Shown: positions 1-7,345 of the stretch, piece after piece
Numbering within the stretch: the first letter of the stretch is position 1
Layout of the letters: each line of letters starts with the position of its first letter
DNA from: FEN-1297 sp964530445
GTDB taxonomy: Bacteria; Bacteroidota; Ignavibacteria; Ignavibacteriales; Ignavibacteriaceae
Reading direction: 5' to 3'
DNA: 9,081 bases
Assembly: GCA_964530445.1 (NCBI GenBank)
Contig: CAZHBJ010000135.1
Span: 1 to 9,081, forward strand
Notes under the pieces: model-generated
Seen by the model: the letters and a program-made list of their open reading frames with translations, nothing else
Databases searched by the model: none
Told to the model about the DNA's origin: nothing
Made by a program: the position numbers and the translations under genes

Positions 1-363
1 AAATAGGAATGTAAAATTTCCAAAAATTTGTAATATATAAAACAGTAAAAATACTTTTCATATCTGCCTTTCATTTAAAAGTTAATCATAAATAAGAATT
101 ATAATTTAAGTTTAATATATATGCTCATTTATTTGATGGAGGGCTTGATAAATAATAAACTACATTTAGAATAATAAATTTATCCGTAATTTGATTTTAA
201 TTACTCACGTCAATAAAGTCAACGAATTAAGATAAAAATATTTCCAATGTGATATCAATTACATAGTTATAACCTCGTATAAAATATACAGATTATTACA
301 AAATTTGTTCTTATTAAAATAATTCTTACAGTCTATAATAAATTTCCTTTGATGAGAATAGTT

Positions 364-377
364 TTGCAATACTGCAA
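364..377. promoter_or_regulatory. Short inverted repeat, possible operator
   Basis: TTGCA (364-368) and TGCAA (373-377) form a perfect 5-bp inverted repeat around the 4-nt spacer ATAC. A third TGCAA lies at 393-397, just after the palindrome AGCCGGCT (386-393). It sits about 130 bp before the first gene of a metal-efflux cluster, a reasonable place for a regulator site. No known operator consensus was recognised, and short repeats arise easily by chance in AT-rich DNA. Confidence 0.18.
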
Positions 378-464
378 CTTATTTAAGCCGGCTGCAATTA
401 AAGCTATTGATATTTTGTAATAATTTATTAAAGTTTACAGCTTAATTGTTAAATGGCATGGAAC

Positions 465-492
465 TTGAAAAAGTTTAGGAAATACTTATAAA
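465..492 (+). promoter_or_regulatory. Possible sigma70-like promoter for the efflux cluster
   Basis: TTGAAA (465-470) and TATAAA (487-492) are separated by 16 nt. Transcription would then begin around 499-500, leaving only a few nucleotides before the GTG at 507, so the message would be nearly leaderless. That would fit the lack of a well-spaced Shine-Dalgarno there. In such AT-rich DNA chance matches are common, and Bacteroidota promoters often follow a different consensus, so this is tentative. Confidence 0.2.
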
Positions 493-506
493 TATAATTA
501 CATGCA

Positions 507-941
507 GTGAAGAAAAAAATTTCAATATTGTCATTAATAATAGTATTCTTTTTTTCAATTACCAGTTTACCGGTAAGTGTGTATTTCTGCAATATGACAA
601 ACACTTATTCGTTAAATAAATGCCCGATGGAAATGCAAGCTGAAATGCCGGATGGTGAATCTTGTACTCCGGGATCGGTAAATCATATTAACACTATAAG
701 TATTACTAATAATTGCTGTTCCGTAAAAATAGTTGATCCATCTCTTAAGGCGAAGTTTTTAAGTTCTAATCAAAATTTAAGTACAAACTTTACTTTACAT
801 TTTTTAGCCGTTAATACGATTTTTATTTTATTGAACGAATCAAATCTTATCGAAAAAAACGATAAAACTTTTTTTGATTCTTCTCCCCCGCTACATTCAA
901 GCAATTCATTATATATAACGAACTCAACACTTCTTATCTAA
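507..941 (+). CDS. Small secreted Cys-rich protein, HYC/CC/PP type, copper-efflux associated
   Basis: This 144-residue protein begins with a signal peptide or membrane anchor (KKK followed by a hydrophobic stretch, residues 5-25). The rest is predicted to be outside the cytoplasm. It matches a motif pattern I associate with the Bacteroidota 'HYC_CC_PP' family: YFC near residues 26-28 (in place of HYC), CC at 70-71, PP at 127-128, and a conserved-looking tail LYITNSTLLI. Further possible metal ligands are C39, C53 and the Met cluster at 41-47 (CPMEM). Members of this family typically lie beside heavy-metal efflux genes, as here, 127 nt ahead of the TolC-like gene. The molecular function is not established; periplasmic or envelope copper binding is inferred. 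The start is GTG: the ATG at 502 reaches a stop after one codon, and no other in-frame upstream start is available. No clear Shine-Dalgarno is present, AGGA at 477-480 being too distant. Confidence 0.72.
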   Translation: MKKKISILSLIIVFFFSITSLPVSVYFCNMTNTYSLNKCPMEMQAEMPDGESCTPGSVNHINTISITNNCCSVKIVDPSLKAKFLSSNQNLSTNFTLHFLAVNTIFILLNESNLIEKNDKTFFDSSPPLHSSNSLYITNSTLLI

Positions 942-1068
942 AAACCGACGGATATAAATTTATAACTGCGCATTATTATGCCTGTTATTTCAACACATTT
1001 ATTCGTTCATAAAATAGGTTTATAGATTTTTATTCACAAGCAAAAAATTTAAGGTTAAGGATAATTAA

Positions 1069-2328
1069 ATGAAAAAGATATTATTCGCATTGTTATTTAT
1101 ATCTGCAGGTTTGTGGGAATCCCCGGCTTCGGCACAAACAACGCTTGATTCACTTATTACACAAGCGATTAAAGTAAGTCCTAAAATTAAAATGCTTCAG
1201 GCAAAGCTGCATGCAAGCGAAGATGTGGTGCCCCAGGTATCAAATTTACCCGATCCGATGCTGACACTCGGTTTAATGAATCTGCCGACGAATTCTTTCT
1301 CATTCACTCAAGAAGCGATGACCGGGAAGGTAATCGGGCTTTCACAAAAAATTCCTTTCCCAGGCAAATTAAGTACAATGGGCAAGGTGTCGCAGAAAAA
1401 TGCAGACATTGTTAAGCAGGAATTAATCGACGCTAAAAACGAAATAAAAAAGAATGTTGCCTCAGCATATTACGAACTTTCCTTTGTAAGGAAAGCAATT
1501 AAGCTCGAAAATGAAAGCAGCAAACTGCTCAAAAGTATTGCTGATGTTGTAAGGACTAAGTATTCTGTTTCCGCAGCAAGCCAGCAGAACTTACTTAAAG
1601 TTGAACTGGAAATAACAAAGGTAAACGATAAGCTCGACGAGCTGGCAGATAAAGAATCATCTCAACTGGCAGTTTTAAATTCATATTTACTGAAACCTTC
1701 CGATTTCCCGGTAAATGTAAATGAAGATTACAATATTAAATTTTTATCTCTTACTCAAGGAAAACTCGATTCGCTTGCAAAAGCAAACAGACCTTTCTTA
1801 AAAGGAATAAACATTGCAGAAGAGAAAGCAGCTCTTCAAAAATCCTTAGCCGATTATGATTACTACCCTAACTTTAATGTCGGGGTGCAATATACTCAAA
1901 GAGACCGTATTGCAAAGACAAATACGGATCTGCATGACCTTGTTTCTTTTATGGTAGGAATTTCTCTCCCTCTAAATTACGGCGGTAAAGTCAGTGCAAA
2001 AGTTGAAGAAACTCAATCGATGGAAGAACTTTACAAGCAGCAATACAACTCATCGCTACAGATGCTGAATGCCGGTTTTGGTACAGCCGTTTCTAAATTG
2101 AACACTCTTAAGAAAAGGATCGAGTTGATTAATAACGGTTTGCTACCGCAGGCTGAACAAACATTAAAAGCAGCTTTATCTAGTTATCAGGTGGGTAAAA
2201 TAGATTTTATAAATGTAATAGACGCAGAAAATACCCTGTATAAAATACAAACTAGTATTTACAGACTAAAAACAAATTACCTTAAAGAAGTTGCTTCCTT
2301 AGAATTTTTAACAGGTTCAAAATTGTAA
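1069..2328 (+). CDS. cusC: TolC/CusC-like outer-membrane efflux channel
   Basis: This 419-residue outer-membrane factor would form the trimeric exit duct of a tripartite metal efflux pump. A signal peptide (residues 1-22) ends in PASA-Q, suggesting cleavage after A22; there is no lipobox Cys, so unlike E. coli CusC it is probably not lipidated. Two alpha-helical OMF repeats follow, at about 27-206 and 237-415. Recognisable family features are the IPFPGKL segment (95-101) at the end of the first beta hairpin, DYYPNFNVGV (264-273) opening the second repeat, and the ending segment around SYQVGKIDFINVID (372-385). The length is normal for the family. The ATG has AAGG at 1057-1060, 8 nt upstream. 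It lies 10 nt ahead of the adaptor gene, so the three genes almost certainly form one transcript. Assignment to metal efflux rests on the neighbours; the channel itself carries no metal specificity signature. Confidence 0.9.
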   Translation: MKKILFALLFISAGLWESPASAQTTLDSLITQAIKVSPKIKMLQAKLHASEDVVPQVSNLPDPMLTLGLMNLPTNSFSFTQEAMTGKVIGLSQKIPFPGKLSTMGKVSQKNADIVKQELIDAKNEIKKNVASAYYELSFVRKAIKLENESSKLLKSIADVVRTKYSVSAASQQNLLKVELEITKVNDKLDELADKESSQLAVLNSYLLKPSDFPVNVNEDYNIKFLSLTQGKLDSLAKANRPFLKGINIAEEKAALQKSLADYDYYPNFNVGVQYTQRDRIAKTNTDLHDLVSFMVGISLPLNYGGKVSAKVEETQSMEELYKQQYNSSLQMLNAGFGTAVSKLNTLKKRIELINNGLLPQAEQTLKAALSSYQVGKIDFINVIDAENTLYKIQTSIYRLKTNYLKEVASLEFLTGSKL

Positions 2329-2338
2329 AAAGAAATTT

Positions 2339-3964
2339 ATGTATAACAGAAACTTGGAGAAATTAAAAGTGAAAAATAAAATAATATTATATATCATAGC
2401 CGGTTTAGTTGTAATAGCTGCAGCTGTTTATTTCATTACTAATTCCGGAAATTCCGGCCATACAACCGCAGCACAAACTCCTTCAAAAAGCGGAAGAAAA
2501 ATTCTATACTGGCGTGCACCTATGAATCCGACTGAAATTTATAATCATCCCGGCAAATCTAAAATGGGAATGGATTTAGTCCCCGTTTATGCCGATGAAG
2601 GCGGTGCGGCAGGATTTGTAAAAATAGATCCCGTTGTTGTTCAAGATATGAATGTTCAGACATACACTGTTATTGATTCCGAACTTTCATCAAGGGTAAT
2701 TACCAACGGAGTTTTAAAAACAAACGAAACAAAAGACTATATAGTAACTACACGTGTAAACGGCTGGGTACAAAAGCTTTATGTCGATTACACGGGAGAG
2801 AAAGTAAGCAAAGGCGAGAAATTAATGGATATTTACTCTCCGGAACTGGTAGCGGCCGAACAGGAATTATTAACTGCTTTGTCATACCAAAAATCGGTAG
2901 ATAAATCTAATGTCGGCGATGTTATAAACAGCGGAAACGAGCTTGTTAAAAATGCAGAAAGGAAATTACAGCTGCTTGAAATACCGGACAGGGAAATAAC
3001 AAGAATAGAGCAGACAAAAGAAGTAAAAACTTATATTACTCTTTATGCACAGTATTCCGGAACAGTAATTAAAAAGGACATTCTCGAAGGACAAAAAATA
3101 AAAGCGGGTCAGCCGTTGATGCAGATATCGAACCTTTCTACTCTTTGGTTAACGGCAGACATTTACGAATACGAACTTTCCAAAATTGAACTAGGGTCTA
3201 ATGCAAAAATAAGATTTAATTATTTTCCCGGGAAAGTTTATGACGGAAGAATTTCTTTTATCTATCCTACAATTGATTCCAAATCGAGAACTGCAACAGT
3301 AAGAATTGATATTAACAATCCGCAAGGCAGACTGATGCCGGAAATGTTTGCTAATGTAGAAATAAGCGGCAAAAAACTCGGTGTCCATCCGATTATTCCT
3401 GAAAACGCAGTTATTCGCAGCGGAATGCATGACCTTGTAATTATTTCATTAGGCGACGGTAAATTTAAACCGCAAAATGTAACACTTGGCGGTTATTCAA
3501 ACGGTTATTATCAGGTTCTAAAAGGATTAAGTGCAGGTACTCAAATAGTAACATCTGCCCAATTCTTAATTGATTCCGAAAGCAATTTAAGAGCGGCAGT
3601 TCAACAATTTGTTCCCGCTGAAAACAATAAGGGAAAAGGTTCTTCCAAATCCATGAAGAATATGAAAATGAATGACCGAAAATCCGACGATAAAAAATCT
3701 ATGGAAATGAAAGTAAATAAAAAAGAGAAAACCGAAGCTTTAAAATCAAAGCCGATAAATGTAGATATAGTTGATAAAAATCATGACGGCAAAGTATATC
3801 AATGCCCGATGGATGTTGATGTTTTGTCGGACAAACCGGGTATTGATCCTAAATGCGGAATGAAACTTGAGGAAGTAACAATAGCAGAGGCGAAAGCAAA
3901 TTTAATTGAACACGGTTTTCGCGTATCCTCTCTTCCGCAAAAGCAAAGCAGGAAGGAGAATTAA
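2339..3964 (+). CDS. cusB: CusB-like periplasmic adaptor with two heavy-metal-binding domains
   Basis: This membrane-fusion protein (541 residues) bridges the RND pump and outer-membrane channel and passes Cu(I)/Ag(I) to the pump. In order: an N-terminal membrane span (about 15-34); HMBD 1 (57-84, YWRAPM then PGKSKMGMDLVP), whose M62, M76 and M78 match the three Cu/Ag-binding Met of E. coli CusB; barrel-sandwich, helical-hairpin and beta-barrel adaptor domains (about 110-345), with helices around 165-225; a membrane-proximal domain (about 345-425); a Met/Lys/Ser-rich linker (431-472); and HMBD 2 (487-513), with YQCPM and KCGM giving C489, M491, C506 and M508. Classical CusB proteins end near the linker, so the last roughly 110 residues are an extension. 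The ATG at 2339 has only a weak AAAAGAA upstream. The GTG at 2369 has GGAGA 9 nt upstream and would remove ten residues without touching the membrane span. The stop codon directly abuts the CusA ATG. Confidence 0.92.
   Translation: MYNRNLEKLKVKNKIILYIIAGLVVIAAAVYFITNSGNSGHTTAAQTPSKSGRKILYWRAPMNPTEIYNHPGKSKMGMDLVPVYADEGGAAGFVKIDPVVVQDMNVQTYTVIDSELSSRVITNGVLKTNETKDYIVTTRVNGWVQKLYVDYTGEKVSKGEKLMDIYSPELVAAEQELLTALSYQKSVDKSNVGDVINSGNELVKNAERKLQLLEIPDREITRIEQTKEVKTYITLYAQYSGTVIKKDILEGQKIKAGQPLMQISNLSTLWLTADIYEYELSKIELGSNAKIRFNYFPGKVYDGRISFIYPTIDSKSRTATVRIDINNPQGRLMPEMFANVEISGKKLGVHPIIPENAVIRSGMHDLVIISLGDGKFKPQNVTLGGYSNGYYQVLKGLSAGTQIVTSAQFLIDSESNLRAAVQQFVPAENNKGKGSSKSMKNMKMNDRKSDDKKSMEMKVNKKEKTEALKSKPINVDIVDKNHDGKVYQCPMDVDVLSDKPGIDPKCGMKLEEVTIAEAKANLIEHGFRVSSLPQKQSRKEN
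2356..2360 (+). promoter_or_regulatory. Internal ribosome-binding site favouring the alternative CusB start
   Basis: GGAGA lies 8-9 nt before an in-frame GTG at 2369. It is a better Shine-Dalgarno match than anything before the ATG at 2339. Starting there gives V/M-KNKIILYIIAG, a typical short charged N-terminus before the membrane span. The choice between the two starts remains open. Confidence 0.35.
3951..3958 (+). promoter_or_regulatory. Strong ribosome-binding site for cusA
   Basis: GGAAGGAG at 3951-3958 ends 6 nt before the ATG at 3965 and lies inside the last codons of cusB. It is the strongest Shine-Dalgarno in the window. Since the CusB stop codon (3962-3964) abuts this ATG, terminating ribosomes could also reinitiate, coupling adaptor and pump production. 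Confidence 0.75.
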
Positions 3965-6900
3965 ATGACTGCAGATAATGTATCAAAAGACGGCGCGATT
4001 GCCAAGCTTATAGAGTGGTCGATTAATAATAAATTTATAGTAATCTTTCTTACCATAGCTTTAATCGGCGGAGGTATTTGGGCTTTAACCAGCATTCCTG
4101 TTGATGCATTCCCGGACTTAAGCGATGTACAAGTTATAATTTATACTAAATATCCCGGGCAAGGCCCTCAAATTGTGGAAGATCAGGTTACATATCCGTT
4201 AACAACAAAAATGCTTTCCGTTCCCGATGCTAAAGTTGTAAGAGGTTATTCATTCTTCGGCTTTTCAATGGTCTACGTTATCTTCAAAGACGGAACAGAT
4301 TTATATTGGGCCAGAAGCCGCGTGCTGGAATATTTAAGCTCTCTAAGAAGCGATCTTCCGGCGGGTGTCTCTCCTCAATTAGGGCCTGATGCAACAGGAT
4401 TGGGCTGGGTATATGAATATACTCTGCAATCCAAAACAAAAAATTTGCAGCAGCTAAGGTCTATTCAGGATTATTTCCTAAAGTATGAACTATCAGCTAT
4501 CCCCGGGGTTGCCGAAGTGGCAAGCATAGGCGGATTTGTAAAACAATACCAAGTAAATGTTGATCCGACCAAACTTGCTTATTACGGTATACCTCTTCAA
4601 AAGATAAAGATGGCAATAAAAAACAGCAATAATGATGTAGGCGGCCGTTTACTTGAAATGGGTGAAATGGAATTTATGGTAAGAGGGTTAGGCTACATTA
4701 AAAGTGTAGACGATTTAAAAGATATAGCTATCGGTGTTTCACCCAAAACAGGAACGCCGATTTATTTAAAAGATGTTGCCAATATTGACATTGGCCCGGA
4801 TCTTAGAAGAGGCGTTGCCGATTGGAACGGTAATGGAGAAACTGTCGGCGGAATAATAGTAATGCGTTACGGAGAAAACGCATTGAAGATTATAAACCGC
4901 GTAAAGGAAAGAATAAAAGGATTGAAAAATTCATTGCCTCCGGGTGTAAAAATCGTTCCGGCTTACGACCGTTCTTCTTTAATTATTCGTGCAATGAATA
5001 CACTAAAAGATAAGTTATTGGAAGAAAGCATTGTCGTCGCTTTAATTATTATTCTTTTCCTTTTGCATGTACGAAGTTCTCTAGTGGCAATCTTTACACT
5101 GCCTACAGCAGTACTTGCTGCATTTCTTGTAATGAAGCTTCAAGGAATAAATGCAAATATAATGTCTCTCTCGGGAATTGCAATTGCTATTGGGGCAATG
5201 GTGGATGCGGCAATAATAATGGTGGAGAACGCCCAAAGCCACATGGTGAGAGAACAGGAAAAACCGAAAGAAAAACAACGGCCGCATTGGACTGTAATAC
5301 TTGAATCTTCCAAAGAAGTAGGACCATCTATTTTTTATTCGCTTTTAGTAATTACAGTTTCATTCTTACCGGTATTTACGCTTGAACAGCAATCCGGCAG
5401 GTTATTTAAGCCCCTTGCATTCACCAAAACATATTCGATGGCCGCGGCTGCAATTCTGGCTGTAACTATTGTCCCGGTATTAATCGGCTTCTTTGTTAGA
5501 GGTAAAATGCGTAAAGAAGAAGATAACCCTGTAACAAGATTCCTTATTAAAATTTATAAACCGGTTGTAGACTTTGTAGTAAATAAAAGATGGTGGGTAA
5601 TCGGAACGGCAGCATTAATTATCCTAATTACAATAATACCTTTTTCCAAATTAGGATCTGAATTTATGCCTCCGCTTGATGAAGGTGATCTGCTTTATAT
5701 GCCCACTACCCTCCCGGGAATTTCCATAACAAAAGCACGGGAAATACTTCAACAGACTGATAGAATAATTAAAACTTTTCCTGAAGTTGAAAGTGTCTTT
5801 GGAAAAGCAGGTCGTGCAAATACAGCTACTGATCCTGCTCCTCTATCAATGCTGGAAACTACCATTCGCCTTAAGCCAAAGGATCAATGGCCTGCAGGAA
5901 TGACGGAAAAGAAACTTGTCGATAAAATGAATGAAGCTATTCAAATTCCCGGATTAACAAACGCATGGACAATGCCGATCAAGACAAGAATCGACATGCT
6001 GTCTACCGGTATTAAAACTCCGGTCGGTATAAAGATAGCAGGACCTAACCTGGAAGAATTACAAAAAATCGGGCAGCAAATAGAACGAATTATGAAAACC
6101 GTACCTCACACAAGATCGGTTTATGCCGAAAGATCATACGGAGGAAATTATATAGATTTCAATATTGACAGGGAAGCAATAGCCAGGTACGGTCTCTCTG
6201 TTCAGGCTGTTCAAAATGTTATTATGTCTGCAGTCGGAGGAATGAACATAACAAAAACCGTTGAGGGATTGGAAAGGTATCCTGTCAATTTAAGATATCA
6301 ACGTGATTATAGAAACAATATTGAAGCGTTAAAACGAGTGCTTGTACCTATCCCTGGCGGCGGTAATGTTCCTCTGGCCGAACTTGCCGATCTTCAAATT
6401 AAAAAAGGTCCTCCGGTTATAAAATCAGAAGATGCAAGACCGAATGCATGGGTTTATATCGATATCGAAAACATAGATGTCGGCACTTACGTTAAAAATG
6501 CTCAACGGATACTTAACTCAAAGTTAAAACTTCCGGCAGGTTATTCAATAATCTGGAGCGGACAATATGAGTATATGCAGGAAGCTGCAAAAAGGCTGGC
6601 GATGGTTATACCTTTTACATTGCTGCTTGTAATTCTTCTGTTATATATAAACACCAAATCGGTTATTAAGACAGGAATCATTTTATTATCTTTGCCCTTT
6701 TCAATGGTGGGAGCTGTTTGGTTCCTTTATCTAGCTGGTTATAACACCAGTGTTGCTGTCTGGGTTGGCGTAATTGCCCTGCTTGGTGTAAGTGCTGAAA
6801 TGGGTGTTGTTATGCTTCTTTATCTGGATATAGCGTATGATAAAATGAAAAGCGAAGGTTTGATGAATTCGTTAGCAGCTCTGCGTGAAGCTACATTCAA

Positions 6901-7132
6901 CGGTGCAGCAAATAGAATACGCCCGATAATGATGACTGTTATGGCTTTATTGTTCGGCTTATTCCCTATTCTTATCGGTACCGGTACCGGTTCGGATGTA
7001 ATGAAAAGAATTGCGGCTCCTATGTTCGGCGGAATTCTTACAACTATGATTATCGGATTAACGTTTTATCCGGCTATCTTTTATATCATAAAGAAATTCG
7101 AGGTAAAAAAATTATTAAAAGAAAATAATTGA
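3965..7132 (+). CDS. cusA: CusA-like heavy-metal RND efflux pump (Cu(I)/Ag(I))
   Basis: This inner-membrane proton-driven RND transporter has 1055 residues, full length for the family. Twelve membrane spans can be placed: about 22-42, 350-369, 371-391, 396-422, 453-473, 487-511, 542-561, 877-895, 900-923, 928-955, 986-1004 and 1016-1043, with large periplasmic domains after spans 1 and 7. The heavy-metal RND motif AMVDAAIIMVEN (411-422) gives D414 and E421, and E945 in span 10 matches CusA E939. The periplasmic three-Met Cu/Ag site is intact: M579 (LLYM), M629 (PLSM) and M678 (RIDM) match E. coli M573, M623 and M672 with identical spacing. Relay Met M400/M1013 and M412/M492 are kept; in the third pair M419 remains but its partner is I507. 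I988 replaces proton-relay K984 of E. coli. E. coli comparisons are from memory. The three-Met site favours Cu(I)/Ag(I) over Zn/Co/Cd. The gene abuts cusB and has its own strong ribosome site. Confidence 0.95.
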   Translation: MTADNVSKDGAIAKLIEWSINNKFIVIFLTIALIGGGIWALTSIPVDAFPDLSDVQVIIYTKYPGQGPQIVEDQVTYPLTTKMLSVPDAKVVRGYSFFGFSMVYVIFKDGTDLYWARSRVLEYLSSLRSDLPAGVSPQLGPDATGLGWVYEYTLQSKTKNLQQLRSIQDYFLKYELSAIPGVAEVASIGGFVKQYQVNVDPTKLAYYGIPLQKIKMAIKNSNNDVGGRLLEMGEMEFMVRGLGYIKSVDDLKDIAIGVSPKTGTPIYLKDVANIDIGPDLRRGVADWNGNGETVGGIIVMRYGENALKIINRVKERIKGLKNSLPPGVKIVPAYDRSSLIIRAMNTLKDKLLEESIVVALIIILFLLHVRSSLVAIFTLPTAVLAAFLVMKLQGINANIMSLSGIAIAIGAMVDAAIIMVENAQSHMVREQEKPKEKQRPHWTVILESSKEVGPSIFYSLLVITVSFLPVFTLEQQSGRLFKPLAFTKTYSMAAAAILAVTIVPVLIGFFVRGKMRKEEDNPVTRFLIKIYKPVVDFVVNKRWWVIGTAALIILITIIPFSKLGSEFMPPLDEGDLLYMPTTLPGISITKAREILQQTDRIIKTFPEVESVFGKAGRANTATDPAPLSMLETTIRLKPKDQWPAGMTEKKLVDKMNEAIQIPGLTNAWTMPIKTRIDMLSTGIKTPVGIKIAGPNLEELQKIGQQIERIMKTVPHTRSVYAERSYGGNYIDFNIDREAIARYGLSVQAVQNVIMSAVGGMNITKTVEGLERYPVNLRYQRDYRNNIEALKRVLVPIPGGGNVPLAELADLQIKKGPPVIKSEDARPNAWVYIDIENIDVGTYVKNAQRILNSKLKLPAGYSIIWSGQYEYMQEAAKRLAMVIPFTLLLVILLLYINTKSVIKTGIILLSLPFSMVGAVWFLYLAGYNTSVAVWVGVIALLGVSAEMGVVMLLYLDIAYDKMKSEGLMNSLAALREATFNGAANRIRPIMMTVMALLFGLFPILIGTGTGSDVMKRIAAPMFGGILTTMIIGLTFYPAIFYIIKKFEVKKLLKENN

Positions 7133-7163
7133 AAGAAAAATGACTGTCTAAAAAATAAATAAA

Positions 7164-7240
7164 TGTCATTTCGAAGGAGTCCTCGACTGAGAAATCTTAT
7201 CTTTTTGCCTAAAAGATTTCTCCCTCCGGATGAAATGACA
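7164..7240. repeat. Intergenic imperfect palindrome (repeat element, possible terminator)
   Basis: Outer arms TGTCATTTC (7164-7172) and GAAATGACA (7232-7240) are perfect 9-bp complements. Inside, GAGAAATCTT (7189-7198) pairs perfectly with AAGATTTCTC (7213-7222) around a 14-nt loop, and GGAG/CTCC can also pair. The two strands read as diverged copies of one unit, TGTCATTTC-x-GGAG-x-GAGAAATCTT. I recall similar 'TGTCATTTCGA...GAGAAATCT' sequences as frequent intergenic repeats in Bacteroidota and relatives. It follows the cusA stop by 31 nt and could fold to end or protect the efflux transcript, but it has no clean GC stem plus U-tract. Its copy number in this genome cannot be seen here. Confidence 0.7.
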
Positions 7241-7345
7241 GTTCTGCAACAGACTCTGCAGGCAGGTCGGTTGAAATGATAAATACTAATAGTCTAAAAA
7301 TTTTATGATGTATAAATTAAAAATGACAACTAAAGGAAATATATT

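Larger units (their letters stand above)
1..506. other. AT-rich non-coding upstream region
   Basis: No convincing gene is visible on either strand: open stretches are under about 35 codons and lack a start with a ribosome site. The sequence is extremely A/T-rich except for a small G/C-richer patch around 364-400, which holds a short inverted repeat and an AGCCGGCT palindrome. It precedes the copper-efflux gene cluster, so it probably carries that cluster's promoter and any metal-responsive operator. No RNA gene or mobile element was seen. Confidence 0.7.

Noticed and set aside
139..177. Short ATG frame (MEGLINNKLHLE-like)
   Set aside because: Only 12 codons, with no supporting ribosome site or conservation evidence.
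340..425. Minus-strand open stretch of about 30 codons upstream of the first gene (ALIAAGLNKLQ-like)
   Set aside because: It has no usable start codon with a ribosome site, is too short, and resembles no known protein; most likely chance.
942..1068. Second promoter or terminator between the small Cys-rich gene and the TolC-like gene
   Set aside because: The 127-nt gap has only an ATAAATTTAT palindrome and AT-rich sequence. No paired -35/-10 or terminator hairpin was convincing.
3191..3430. 79-codon open frame on the minus strand inside cusB
   Set aside because: It lies wholly within a well-supported gene, has no ribosome site or recognisable motif, and its composition reads as the antisense of coding sequence.
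5081..5287. 68-codon open frame on the minus strand inside cusA, rich in His/Cys/Tyr
   Set aside because: The His/Cys/Tyr content comes from reading the antisense of the membrane-span 3-4 region. There is no independent start signal or family resemblance.
7164..7240. Simple intrinsic terminator for cusA
   Set aside because: The stems are AT-rich and nested, with no GC stem followed directly by a U-tract, so repeat element is the safer primary call. A transcript-end role is kept only as a possibility.
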